A stretch of DNA of 54,750 nucleotides, from NCBI GenBank assembly GCA_003134655.1, contig PLBY01000054.1:1-54750 (forward strand), written 5' to 3'. This DNA is from Acidobacteriaceae bacterium. Its GTDB lineage: Bacteria > Acidobacteriota > Terriglobia > Terriglobales > Acidobacteriaceae. The notes beneath the pieces were generated by a model, which was given only the letters and a program-made list of their open reading frames with translations, ran no database searches and was not told the origin of the DNA. Below, in pieces: positions 43,752 through 53,092 of the stretch (positions are counted from its first letter, which is position 1; every line of letters starts with the position of its first letter). The translations under genes were made by a program, and so were the position numbers.

Positions 43752-44630
43752 TTAATCCGCCGCTTCCGAGTTGGAGAACTTTGCCCCAATTCCCGCCGTT
43801 GCTTTCAGCAGAGAATCCAACGGCTTGAGCGGCGGTAATGTAGCGCCCCGCTGGGTCAGGGCGGCGATTACTTTCTCAGTCGGGATGTTACCAACCAAAG
43901 CGTCCTGCGCAAAGGGACATCCACCGAGTCCTCCCAAAGCAGAATCAAATCGGCGGCAGCCCGCGTCGTACGCAGCCAGAACCTTCTCTGCAGCCTGATC
44001 AGGACGGCTGTGCAAGTGCACGCCGATTTCAAGATAATCGTATTTCGCCATGACTGCTCCGACCACGTCGCTGATCTGTTGCGGACTCGCCATGCCGACC
44101 GTGTCCGCCAGTGATATCATTCGCAGATTATCTACTTCCATCAGGGAGATCGCCTCGATCACTTCTTCGGGATTCCACAGGTCGCCATACGGGTTCCCAA
44201 ATGCCATCGAGATATAGACCACAACCTCGAGCCGAGCATCGTCGGCCTTGTTCTGAACCTTCTCCAGTTCTTCGAGAGCTTCCTCGGGCGATTGATTCTG
44301 ATTCTTGCGCAGGAACGTCTCCGAAATCGAATACGGAAATCCCAGCGTCGAGACTGCCTTCGTTTCAATGGCCCGCACAGCGCCCTTCTCGTTCACGACG
44401 ATGCCGATGATCTCCACATCGTTCGGCGGATCAAGTTCCTTCAGCACTTCTTCGGAGTCCGCCATTTGCGGCACGGCCTTGGGAGACACGAAGGATACGG
44501 CATCGATATGCTTGAAGCCCACGCTGATCAAGGCCTTGAGATAATCCACCTTCAACTCGGCAGGGATCAGTCCCTTCAGCCCCTGCCAGGCATCGCGTGG
44601 ACACTCGATCACTTTGACGGCATCAGCCAT
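43752..44630 (-). CDS. Hydroxymethylglutaryl-CoA lyase-like enzyme
   Basis: The protein (292 residues) is a HMGL-like TIM barrel. Key segments are ECPRDAWQG (catalytic R-D), FVSPKAVPQMAD, HLHSRPDQA (metal histidines) and GGLGGCPFAQDALVGN, the loop with the active cysteine. The reaction splits HMG-CoA to acetoacetate and acetyl-CoA in leucine breakdown. PRDAWQG replaces the usual PRDGLQ, so related lyases remain possible. The ATG at 44630 lies 17 bases after the carboxyltransferase stop; no clear ribosome-binding site is seen. Confidence 0.85.
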   Translation of the reverse strand: MADAVKVIECPRDAWQGLKGLIPAELKVDYLKALISVGFKHIDAVSFVSPKAVPQMADSEEVLKELDPPNDVEIIGIVVNEKGAVRAIETKAVSTLGFPYSISETFLRKNQNQSPEEALEELEKVQNKADDARLEVVVYISMAFGNPYGDLWNPEEVIEAISLMEVDNLRMISLADTVGMASPQQISDVVGAVMAKYDYLEIGVHLHSRPDQAAEKVLAAYDAGCRRFDSALGGLGGCPFAQDALVGNIPTEKVIAALTQRGATLPPLKPLDSLLKATAGIGAKFSNSEAAD

Positions 44631-44647
44631 ACACGCGGTCCGCAATG

Positions 44648-46357
44648 CTAAGTTTGCAGCACCCCAACCTTGAACTCCGCCACGTCCGGATTCAGTGCCG
44701 CGGCTTCCAGCGCCTGCGTGATCGCATCTCGGGTCTCGATGGGATCGATGATTTTGTCGATCCACAGCCGCGCGGCTCCGTAGCGCGGATCAGTCTGCTC
44801 ATCGTAGGTGCGCTTCACCGACTCGTACAGTTCCTTGCGCTCTTCCTCGCTCAGTTTCTTGCCACCGCGCTCCAGTTGTTTGACCTTAATTTCAACGAGT
44901 GTGCCCGCGGCCGAATCGCCGCTCATCACCGCGTAACGGGCGGTTGGCCAGGCAAACACAAAGCGCGGGTCATACGCCTTCCCGCACATCGCGTAATGTC
45001 CGGCACCAAACGAACCGCCCACGATCACCGTAATCTTGGGCACGACGGAATTCGAAACCGCATTCACCAGCTTCGCCCCCGCCTTAATGATCCCGCTCCA
45101 CTCCGCGTCGCGTCCCACCATGAATCCATTCACGTCGTGGAAGAAGATCAGCGGAATCAAATTCTGGTTGCAGTCCATGATGAAGCGCGCGGCTTTCTCC
45201 GCCGACTCCGTGTAGATCACGCCTCCGAATTCGACTCGCTTGTGGCCCTCGTGATCGGTCTGATGCGCGTGCAGTTTCTGATTGGCCACGATTCCCACCG
45301 CAAAGCCACCGATGCGCCCGTATCCGCAGATGAGCGTCTTGCCATATTCCGGCTTGTACTCATCGAAACGGCTGCCGTCGAGCACACGCGCCAGCACTTC
45401 TTTCATGTCGTAAGGCCGAGCCGGCGACGAATCATAGATCCCGTAGATTTCTTCCGCGGTCAGTTCCGGTTCGACCGGCTTCTTCCGGTCCCAAGGAGAG
45501 AGCCGCCGATATCCCCACTTCTCGACAATCGATCGAATCCGCGCGATGCAGGCCTGATCGTTCGGTTCGCGGAAATCGACCGTTCCGCTGATAGCCGAAT
45601 GCATCGCCGCGCCGCCCAGTTCGTCCGCTGAGACCTTCTGTCCGATCGCGGCCTGCACCAGCGCCGGACCTGCGAGAAACAACCCACTGCCATCCGTCAT
45701 CATCACGTGATCGCACATAACCGGCAGGTAACCGCCACCGGCGACGCACATCCCCATGATGGCCGCGATTTGTGGAATGCCCATGGCAGACATCACGGCA
45801 TTGTTGCGAAATACGCGGCCGAAATCGTCGGTGTCGGGAAAGACATCCTCCTGCAACGGCAAAAACACGCCCGCCGAATCGACCAGATAGATCGTTGGAA
45901 TGTGGTTCTCGAGGGCGATGTTCTGCGCCCGAATTACTTTCTTGGCAGTCATCGGGAAGAACGCGCCTGCCTTCACGGTCGCGTCGTTGGCGATGATCAT
46001 GACCATCCGGGTCTCAATCCGCGCTAATCCCGTAATGACGCCCGCGGCCGGAGCGCCGCCCCATTCTTCGTACATGCCGTAAGCTGTGTAGAGGCCCAGT
46101 TCGAAGAACGTCCCCGGGTCGGCCAACAGAGCAATACGTTCGCGCGCCGTCAATCGTCCCTTGGCATGCTGGCTTTCGATCGCCTTGGCGCCTCCCCCCT
46201 CGCAGATCTTTTCGCCCTCGTTGCGTACCTGCGACATCAAGTCCGCCAGAAAACGCATGTTGGCTTCAAAGCGCGCGGAAGTAGGATCGATCTTGGTCGT
46301 CAGCACATTGTCCGGTGTAGTCGAGTTCGAGACGGGAGATTCGATGCGCTCAGCCAT
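44648..46357 (-). CDS. Acyl-CoA carboxylase carboxyltransferase (methylcrotonyl-CoA carboxylase beta-like)
   Basis: The product (569 residues) has both carboxyltransferase lobes: N-terminal KGRLTARERIALLADPGTFFE, GGGYLPVMCDHV and QAAIGQKVSADELGGAAMHS; C-terminal HDVNGFMVGRDAEWSGIIK and GGSFGAGHYAMCGKAYDPRF. This is the beta subunit of biotin-dependent acyl-CoA carboxylases, most like methylcrotonyl-CoA carboxylase by neighbours. The biotin carboxylase/carrier subunit is not in the window. The ATG at 46357 is chosen over a TTG at 46372. Confidence 0.9.
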   Translation of the reverse strand: MAERIESPVSNSTTPDNVLTTKIDPTSARFEANMRFLADLMSQVRNEGEKICEGGGAKAIESQHAKGRLTARERIALLADPGTFFELGLYTAYGMYEEWGGAPAAGVITGLARIETRMVMIIANDATVKAGAFFPMTAKKVIRAQNIALENHIPTIYLVDSAGVFLPLQEDVFPDTDDFGRVFRNNAVMSAMGIPQIAAIMGMCVAGGGYLPVMCDHVMMTDGSGLFLAGPALVQAAIGQKVSADELGGAAMHSAISGTVDFREPNDQACIARIRSIVEKWGYRRLSPWDRKKPVEPELTAEEIYGIYDSSPARPYDMKEVLARVLDGSRFDEYKPEYGKTLICGYGRIGGFAVGIVANQKLHAHQTDHEGHKRVEFGGVIYTESAEKAARFIMDCNQNLIPLIFFHDVNGFMVGRDAEWSGIIKAGAKLVNAVSNSVVPKITVIVGGSFGAGHYAMCGKAYDPRFVFAWPTARYAVMSGDSAAGTLVEIKVKQLERGGKKLSEEERKELYESVKRTYDEQTDPRYGAARLWIDKIIDPIETRDAITQALEAAALNPDVAEFKVGVLQT

Positions 46358-46441
46358 GGGTCGAGAAATCAAGAAGCGGACTGATTACGGTATACCACGC
46401 GGGCAGACCCGCGCAATGCGGCTTAGCGCGGAATCTCTATG

Positions 46442-47053
46442 CTAAGGACGCTTCAGTTGAGTGCTGAGGCGACCTACCGCCTCGGCCACCGGATCATCGG
46501 CAATCGCGTCCACAAGTCCGATTCGCAGAGCTTGGGCAGCCGTGACCTTCTCAGCCGCCGCGAACATCTCCAGAGCGCGTCCTTTGCCTACGAGTCGCGG
46601 CAGTCGCTGGGTGCCTCCCCAGCCCGTAAGCAGACCCAACGCTGCGCCGCGATGTCCAAACACCGCATGCGGAGACGCGATTCGGTGATCGCAAGCGAGC
46701 GCCAGATCGAGCCCCCCGCCCATACAAAAGCCTTGGGTCGCCGCGTAAACAGAGGCTGGATATGCCGCAACCACATTCATCAACTCCTGACCCGTTCTGG
46801 CGAAGACAAGAGCGTCGGGTCCGCTGAGTTGCGAGATTTCGTTCAAGTCCGCGCCCGCAGAGAAAATAGGATCGCCCGAGATGACCAAGGGAAGAACCGG
46901 AGGACCAGGACTGCAGAAGCCCTCAATCTCTTCCTTAAGAGCGATGACCTTCCGGCGGGTAAGGCGGTTCATGCCGTCGCCCGACACGAGGGTCAAGAGA
47001 AGAACGCCGCCGTCATTTGCCAGCGTGAAATCTAGCTCTCTGTGGCCCGCCAT
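46442..47053 (-). CDS. Second enoyl-CoA hydratase/isomerase family protein
   Basis: A 203-residue crotonase-fold protein, shorter than the usual 255-260 residues. The oxyanion-hole segments are FSAGADLNEI and ATQGFCMGGGLDLALACD. It ends near LSTQLKRP, so the C-terminal helical domain used for trimer formation is partly missing. It could be a partial paralog of the neighbouring hydratase or a divergent enzyme. It lies 84 bases from the carboxylase start and directly downstream of the unknown protein. Confidence 0.85.
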   Translation of the reverse strand: MAGHRELDFTLANDGGVLLLTLVSGDGMNRLTRRKVIALKEEIEGFCSPGPPVLPLVISGDPIFSAGADLNEISQLSGPDALVFARTGQELMNVVAAYPASVYAATQGFCMGGGLDLALACDHRIASPHAVFGHRGAALGLLTGWGGTQRLPRLVGKGRALEMFAAAEKVTAAQALRIGLVDAIADDPVAEAVGRLSTQLKRP

Positions 47054-47068
47054 TATGAGGATCTACGG

Positions 47069-47802
47069 CTAGGAACTCGCTCGGGAAAGCCATTCCGCCA
47101 GCCGGCAGCCATCTTCCTCCAGCAAGAATGTTCCCACACCAAAGCATTCGCCCACGATGCGGTGCGACTCGGGATCGCGGGCGGCCCGCGTGATCCATTG
47201 CTGTCCCACGCGATACTGTGAGGCGGTAAACCACTTTTGCGGCATAACCTCCACCAGTCCCGCCTGAGGATAAAAAACAAGGAGCGCGAACGCCGGATCA
47301 TCGTTCGACATCGCCCTGTGGCTGGTCGGGACAATCAACTCGTCCACCGTCGTTAACTCCTTAGGCACGTCAATCTTGTGCATGCCGGGACCCAACGAAA
47401 GCGGAGCTTCGAAATCGGCAACCGGCGCAGTCGCTGAGTAAATGCGGTCGGCCGACGGTTTGAACCAGCCCGCGACTTCCGCCAGATCGAACGCCTTTAG
47501 TTGGTCCGGATCGAAGCATGCAAGCCGAATATTGCGGCCTTCCGGGCACCAGATGCCGACAAAATGCGGCGGCACTAGAAAGGGCCGGCAGTAAGTGTTG
47601 AGTGCAAGTCGGGCCCGATCCGGTTCTTGCTCGAGGCCGAGAGTCACCAGGTGGGCGATGGGGCCTTGCTCGCCGTGATGGGTCCAGACAAAGTTGTGTC
47701 CAGCCGGCGAGCGGAAGGCGGGAAAAGTTTTCCAGTACCACGGTACGGGCCCGACGGTCTTCGAGAGAATCTCCCGGGCACGGGAGGCGTTGATCTCGGC
47801 CA

Positions 47803-47803
<1 letters not shown>
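47069..47803 (-). CDS. Uncharacterised protein coupled to the B12-binding gene
   Basis: A 244-residue soluble protein that I do not recognise. It is rich in Trp, Phe and Pro, with HNFVWTHHGEQGPIAHLV, PPHFVGIWCPEGRN and MSNDDPAFALLVFYPQAGLV as the most distinctive parts, and looks mixed alpha/beta. Its ATG overlaps the stop of the B12-binding gene by one base (TGATG), so it is translationally coupled and is a good candidate accessory factor of that mutase. Confidence 0.6.
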
Positions 47804-48222
<419 letters not shown>

Positions 48223-48230
48223 CGCTAACC

Positions 48231-48317
48231 ATTTAAACACACAGGGCACAGCGGTTCACAGAGGGAACTCGGGACAGTCAAGGACTTCTCTGTGTCCTTT
48301 GTGTCCTCTGTGGTTAA
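48231..48317. repeat. Imperfect inverted repeat of the CACAGAGG-CACA type
   Basis: Two arms resemble each other in opposite orientation: TTTAAACACACAGGGCACAG at the left end, and on the reverse strand TTTAACCACAGAGGACACA at the right end, each ending in CACAGAG, with about 22 bases between them. Tracts of this GTGTCC-TTTGTGTCCTCTGTGG kind recur between genes in many soil bacteria. The right arm supplies the TTA that forms the stop codon of the glycosylase gene. Confidence 0.6.
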
Positions 48318-48913
48318 ACGGTCTTGATATCCAGACTCCGCCACATATACCAGCAAGCCACGCTGCGATACGGTTCCCAAGCCTTCGCAATCTTCTCCAT
48401 GTCTTTCGGTTTCGGCAGCTTGCGTTTCTTGTAGTGTTTCTTAATGGCCACCTGCACGCCGTAGTCGCCTGTGGGCAACACATTCGGACGCCGCAAGGAA
48501 AACATCAGAAACATATGCGCGGTCCACACGCCGACGCCTTTCACCTGCGTGAGATGCTCGATGACCTCGTCATCCGTCATGTCAGGCAAGCGAGTAAAGT
48601 AGAGGAGTCCATCCGCCGTCTTCTTCGCCAGATCTTTTAGATAGGCTGATTTCTGTTTCGACAGCCCCACACTGCGCAGTTGTTCATCGCTGAGCTTGAG
48701 GATGCCTTCCGGCGTGAGCGGATCGCCTGCAAGAGCGGCAAAGCGATTGAAGATCGTCACCGCAGCCTTGCCGTTCAGTTGCTGGTAGACGATCGCCTCG
48801 GCCACACTGCAAAACTCCGGTACTCCAAATTCCATGCGGCACGGTCCCACGCGCTCAATAATCGCGCGTAGCACGGGATCAGATTTTTTGAGATGGTTCA
48901 CGGCCTTTCGCAT
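48314..48913 (-). CDS. DNA-3-methyladenine glycosylase (AlkA/HhH-GPD type)
   Basis: The protein (199 residues) has a HhH-GPD fold: helix-hairpin-helix LTQVKGVGVWTAHMFLMFSL, the catalytic aspartate in LPTGDYGVQV, and no iron-sulfur cysteine loop. It removes alkylated purines from DNA. It is short because the AlkA N-terminal domain is absent. It is adjacent to, but likely transcribed separately from, the catabolic run. Its stop lies inside the repeat at 48231-48317. Confidence 0.9.
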   Translation of the reverse strand: MRKAVNHLKKSDPVLRAIIERVGPCRMEFGVPEFCSVAEAIVYQQLNGKAAVTIFNRFAALAGDPLTPEGILKLSDEQLRSVGLSKQKSAYLKDLAKKTADGLLYFTRLPDMTDDEVIEHLTQVKGVGVWTAHMFLMFSLRRPNVLPTGDYGVQVAIKKHYKKRKLPKPKDMEKIAKAWEPYRSVACWYMWRSLDIKTV

Positions 48914-48978
48914 GGCCTATACACTTATCACAAAATCCCGGAGAGGCGAAGAAAACACGAATCCTGGCGCCGCTTGCC

Positions 48979-49428
48979 TTACTGCGCCCGTTTTATCGCG
49001 ATCCCCATGACTTCATATCTTCCGCCCCGCAGTAGTTTGTCGGTGCCAATGAACGCCCGCGCCGGATAATCGCCGTGGAAATATGTTTTGTACACAGAGT
49101 TGAACGTGTCATAGAACTTGAGATCCGTGCAGAAGATCTGCACGGAAACCACATCGTCCATGGTCAACCCGGCAGACTCGACGGTCCCCTTGATTCCGTC
49201 CATGACTAGTCGGGCTTCGTCCTCGGCGCTCGCGGGTGGGGTCCCAGTTTTTGGGTCCAGCCCGATGTGGCCCGCGATATACAGCGTGTTACCCACCAGT
49301 ACGGCGTCGCTGAACGGCAGCGCCTTCATGTCACTGGCTCGCGGTTTCACAATAAACTTGCGGTCTGCGGCTCCTGCCATAAGACAAAACACGAGAAGCA
49401 ACACCCCCACAACAATTCGCTGTTTCAT
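48979..49428 (-). CDS. Exported RidA/YjgF-family protein
   Basis: The protein is 149 residues with a signal peptide (1-21, ending AGA). The RidA fold follows: SDAVLVGNTLYIAGHIGLDPKTG, VMDGIKGTVESAGLTMDDVVSVQIF and YPARAFIGTD, with a late RGGRYEVMGIAI. Cytosolic RidA deaminates reactive enamine intermediates from PLP enzymes; an exported version has no obvious such substrate. GAGGA lies before the ATG at 49428. Confidence 0.88.
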   Translation of the reverse strand: MKQRIVVGVLLLVFCLMAGAADRKFIVKPRASDMKALPFSDAVLVGNTLYIAGHIGLDPKTGTPPASAEDEARLVMDGIKGTVESAGLTMDDVVSVQIFCTDLKFYDTFNSVYKTYFHGDYPARAFIGTDKLLRGGRYEVMGIAIKRAQ

Positions 49429-49478
49429 GGTTATCCTCGCAAGGAATTTGAAAGATTCGGACACGCAGAGTATCACGC

Positions 49479-50729
49479 TTACCGAAACGCTGCGAACACT
49501 AGCCCTGCGATCCCGCCACCTACTACCACCCACGCTGGACTCACTTTCCACCGTAATAGCACCGCCAGCGATATAGTAGCGATTGCCCAGGATGGCCATC
49601 CCCGCAGCGCGTCCGCGGCAAGTCGAAAAGTGACCCCACCCATCAAGGCCACGGCGCAAATGTTGACTGAATCCAGAAAACCCGCGATCCACGCCGACTG
49701 CCTCAACCGGAACAGGACCGGCGCCAGCAGCGCAACGTAGAAAAATGACGGCAAGAATATCCCTAGGGTTGCTACGGCCGCTCCCGGGGCTCCGCCCAGA
49801 ATGTATCCGATGAAAGTCGCAGTCGAAAAGACGGGCCCCGGCGTGAACTGCCCGATCGCGACCGCATCCAGCAATTGCTGATGCGTCAACCACGCATTCT
49901 GCTGCACCAATCCTTGCTCCAGAAAGGCCAGCAATACATATCCGCCGCCGTACAGTACGGCACCCAACTTGAGGAAGAACAGACCGACTTTATAAACGGA
50001 TGGACGGACCACGACTGCGCCGGCCGCAGCCGATGTGGCCGCTACCGACATACTCATCCAGTTCACCCAATTCTTTCCGGCCGTGATTACGCCGACCCGC
50101 GGTCTCGGGAAGAATGGAAAAGCTTGCAGAGTTCCAGCCGACCTAAGGCGCGCCACTCGTCGCGTTAGCATGCCCAACAGTCCGCCGCCAAACAGAATCA
50201 CAATTGGACTCACCCCTAGGAAGAACGCCGCCACGGCCGTACTGCCCAGCACGGCCAGTCCCAAGCCCTTCACGGCCGTCTTTCCCAGACGCCAGATCGC
50301 GATCGCGATGACCACAATTACTGCTGCTTTAACCCCTCCCAGCACCGACACCGCTTGCGTCAACGTTCCGAACCGCACATAGGCCCACGCAAATGCTCCC
50401 GTGATCACTGCTGCGGGCAGAATGAAACTCGCTCCCGCGACGCAGAGCCCGGCCCATCCCGCTCGGACGAATCCCACGTTGATCGCCATCTCCGTGGATG
50501 TAGGGCCGGGAATCAGGTTAGCCGCGCCCAGCAGGTCGAGAAACTGCTGCTTCGTCAGCCACTGCCGCTTGCGGACGACCTCGGTTTCCATCAGCGCGAT
50601 GTGCGCCGCGGGACCGCCGAAACTAATGGTGCCGAGTTTAAGGAAGAGTGACGCTAATTCGCACAAACGATCCGCGCTGGTTCCGGCGTACGCCGGAAGT
50701 TCCGCGGGCGGCATGCGCTCATCGCTCAC
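49479..50729 (-). CDS. Chromate transporter ChrA family protein
   Basis: The protein (416 residues) has two ChrA domains in tandem with about ten membrane segments. The first domain shows FGGPAAHIALMETEVVRKRQWL and GLIPGPTSTEMAIN; the second shows YGGGYVLLAFLEQGLVQQNAWL and GQFTPGPVFSTATF. ChrA members export chromate or sulfate-like anions. The start is GTG at 50729, which overlaps the GMC oxidoreductase stop by four bases (GTGA). This coupling is unusual. Confidence 0.9.
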   Translation of the reverse strand: MSDERMPPAELPAYAGTSADRLCELASLFLKLGTISFGGPAAHIALMETEVVRKRQWLTKQQFLDLLGAANLIPGPTSTEMAINVGFVRAGWAGLCVAGASFILPAAVITGAFAWAYVRFGTLTQAVSVLGGVKAAVIVVIAIAIWRLGKTAVKGLGLAVLGSTAVAAFFLGVSPIVILFGGGLLGMLTRRVARLRSAGTLQAFPFFPRPRVGVITAGKNWVNWMSMSVAATSAAAGAVVVRPSVYKVGLFFLKLGAVLYGGGYVLLAFLEQGLVQQNAWLTHQQLLDAVAIGQFTPGPVFSTATFIGYILGGAPGAAVATLGIFLPSFFYVALLAPVLFRLRQSAWIAGFLDSVNICAVALMGGVTFRLAADALRGWPSWAIATISLAVLLRWKVSPAWVVVGGGIAGLVFAAFR

Positions 50730-52402
50730 GCGGCCTTATGCACTCCTTGACGGAAGTTCTCGATCAGATGTTCAGATGTGCGCAGCGAGAACGCCAGAAT
50801 GCTGATAGTGGTGGTCTTGTCGGTGCAATTCAGAAACACGCTGGCATCGCAGACGTATAAGTTCGGCACATCGTGCGCTTTCCCAAAGCGGTTGGTCACA
50901 AAATGTTTCGGATCGTTCCCCATGCGGCATGTGCCCGTCTCGTGAAGGCTCCAGCCTGGAATCTCCGGAGCGTCTCCGAATCCCTCAACCTCGCCGCCAG
51001 CCGCGCGCAGCACATCAGCGCAAATCTGCTTGGAGTGTTCCCACATCTTCAGCACATTTTCATCCCATTCGAAATGCATTCGGGCGACAGGAATCCCGTA
51101 CGGGTCTTTTACCTCAGGATCCAGATCCATGTAGTTCGTGTCGGAGCGCAGCGATGGCGCCTGGATCCCGAAACTCACCGGCGAAGAATATCGACGTTTA
51201 ATCTCGCGCTTGAACGACGATCCGAAGCCATCGACATCATGCGCGAACCAGGGAAACTCAGAACACCCGCCGTCGGGATAGACAGAATATCCGCGAATGA
51301 ACTTCTCTTCGTGCGGATCCTTCAGATTCTGCCAGCGCGGCATCCACGCAATCGTGCTGTCGGCCACGTGGTCGGGAAAACTGGGCTGTCCCACCAGTTG
51401 CGGGAGATACCCATGAACCGAATCGCCGTAAAGATGGTCGCAAAGATTGCGCCCCAACTGCCCGCTGGAGTTCGCGATTCCATTGGGCCAGGGCCGCGAC
51501 TTCGAATTCAGCATGATGCGCGCCGACTCAATGCACGACGCCGCCACCACTACCGTCCGCCCGTACACCTCGACTTCCTGCTTCGTCTTGCGGTCGATGT
51601 AGGCGACTCCCGAAGCATGTCCGTTCTCATCCACCAATACATTTTTCGCCAGCGCATTCGTGCGCAATTCCAGGTTCTTCGTAGCCTCAGCCTTGGGCAG
51701 GAGGAAATAAGGCGTCGAGAAAAATGCGCCTACATCGCAACCGGTCGTGCACTCTCCGCAGAAATGGCACGCCGGATGCCCCTCATGCGGCTGTGTGAGT
51801 TGCGCGCACCGGTCCGGCAAGTACGGTACCCCCACCTTGTTGCACCCTGCCTCCAGAATGTAGTCGAGGCAGCGGAAGTTGAACGGCGGCAAATAAGATC
51901 CGTCCGGATTGCTAAGACGGTTCTGCACCGTGCTCGCCACGCCAATCATCTTTTCCACCCGCGCGTAAAACGGGCTGATTTCCTCATACGCGATCGGCCA
52001 GTCGATGTCGTACCCGTCAAGCGAAGCTGCTTTGAAGTCGATGTCGCCAAACCGCGCCGAGCTGCGTCCCCAGAAGTTCGTCTTGCCTCCGACCGCATTG
52101 CAGCGGGGCCACATCCACTTCGTTCCGGGAGCAACTGTGAACGGAATCTCATGGTCCCACGCCGCTTTGGTGTACTCGTTGTCCATGTAACCAAAGGAGT
52201 CCGCACGCAGCTTGGGATCGTCGAGCCCGCGATACTTCATGTCCCAGGGCATGCGGTGGTTGCGGAAGTCCTTCGCCGGATCAAGCCGCCGCCCCGCGTT
52301 GAGGGCGCACACCTTCAACCCGGCCTCACATAGCGTCTTGATCGCCATGCCGCCGCCAGCCCCGGTTCCGATTACGATTACGTCGTAGATTTGCTTGGCC
52401 AT
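50726..52402 (-). CDS. GMC-family flavin-dependent oxidoreductase
   Basis: The product (558 residues) has an FAD-binding GMC fold: VIVIGTGAGGGMAIKTLCEAG at the N-terminus, the KTNFWGRSSARF segment and, near the C-terminus, SLHETGTCRMGND with the catalytic histidine region and NCTDKTTTISILAFSLRTSE. A cysteine-rich stretch CHFCGECTTGCD suggests an extra metal or disulfide site. Members oxidise alcohols or sugars. The partner directly upstream is a gluconate 2-dehydrogenase subunit 3-like protein, so this is probably the catalytic subunit of a membrane-linked sugar dehydrogenase. Confidence 0.9.
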   Translation of the reverse strand: MAKQIYDVIVIGTGAGGGMAIKTLCEAGLKVCALNAGRRLDPAKDFRNHRMPWDMKYRGLDDPKLRADSFGYMDNEYTKAAWDHEIPFTVAPGTKWMWPRCNAVGGKTNFWGRSSARFGDIDFKAASLDGYDIDWPIAYEEISPFYARVEKMIGVASTVQNRLSNPDGSYLPPFNFRCLDYILEAGCNKVGVPYLPDRCAQLTQPHEGHPACHFCGECTTGCDVGAFFSTPYFLLPKAEATKNLELRTNALAKNVLVDENGHASGVAYIDRKTKQEVEVYGRTVVVAASCIESARIMLNSKSRPWPNGIANSSGQLGRNLCDHLYGDSVHGYLPQLVGQPSFPDHVADSTIAWMPRWQNLKDPHEEKFIRGYSVYPDGGCSEFPWFAHDVDGFGSSFKREIKRRYSSPVSFGIQAPSLRSDTNYMDLDPEVKDPYGIPVARMHFEWDENVLKMWEHSKQICADVLRAAGGEVEGFGDAPEIPGWSLHETGTCRMGNDPKHFVTNRFGKAHDVPNLYVCDASVFLNCTDKTTTISILAFSLRTSEHLIENFRQGVHKAA

Positions 52403-52424
52403 CGTTTCTAATAATTCTGAAGTG

Positions 52425-53039
52425 TTATGAGGCACGAACTTGTGCAGCGTGCGCATGCTCATGGTCGCCCTTGTGCGGACACTCCGGCGACTCGGCATAG
52501 AACTTCAGCGCCGGATTATCGAGTTCTTTGTATCCAATTTCGCTGGTGTAGAAGCCGGTCACGGTGTACTCGCGCATCATGCGGAAGAAACGAACGCCGT
52601 CTTCTTCGCCAGGGTGCGCTTTAGCCTTGAATCCCAGAGGCTCGAGCAGAGAAGTCTGTTGTTCGGGCGGGAGTTCGATAAATCGCTTCCCATACGTCTG
52701 CTCAGCCTGCACGTTGAGCCAGGTAAGCCCGGTGCGAAAGCCGTACTGCTCCTCGGGATCGCTTGCCACCATGAAATCAATAAACTCCGAGACGCCCGCG
52801 TCCTTCGCGCCCGGAGTGCCGTCGTTAGGAATAATAATGTCGGCCAGGCGTTCGACCATCGCATATTCCGCCTCCGTGAAAAACTGGGGATGGTATGCAG
52901 TCGGCTTGATCTGCAGCTTGGCGTTACCTACATGCCCGCAGGCGAACACCCACTTGCTAAACCCCGGAAACTGTGCCGCCGCCGCGGCCGTGCCCATAAT
53001 GCGCAAGATTTCCCGTCGCTGTACGCCTTGTCCCGCCAT
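52425..53039 (-). CDS. Gluconate 2-dehydrogenase subunit 3-like Tat protein
   Basis: The protein (204 residues) has a Tat-type signal (VQRREILRIMG and a hydrophobic stretch), followed by the subunit-3 segment AEYAMVERLADIIIPNDGTPGAKDAGVSEFID. Related subunits help assemble and export the GMC catalytic subunit. The ATG at 53039 has GGGGGAGA six bases upstream; GTG 53054 would add five residues. It lies 22 bases upstream of the GMC gene on the same strand. Confidence 0.88.
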   Translation of the reverse strand: MAGQGVQRREILRIMGTAAAAAQFPGFSKWVFACGHVGNAKLQIKPTAYHPQFFTEAEYAMVERLADIIIPNDGTPGAKDAGVSEFIDFMVASDPEEQYGFRTGLTWLNVQAEQTYGKRFIELPPEQQTSLLEPLGFKAKAHPGEEDGVRFFRMMREYTVTGFYTSEIGYKELDNPALKFYAESPECPHKGDHEHAHAAQVRAS

Positions 53040-53092
53040 CCCGTTCTCCCCCACACGTTGTCATTCCGAGCGAGGAATCTGTTTGTCCTCAC

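Noticed and set aside
48256..48483. Small reverse-strand frame with NHRGHKGHRE-like sequence
   Set aside because: Arises from translating the CACAGAGG-type repeat; a known source of spurious genes.
50873..52333. Long forward open frame of 486 codons inside the GMC oxidoreductase gene
   Set aside because: Antisense of a convincing gene; composition is Arg-rich and family-less.
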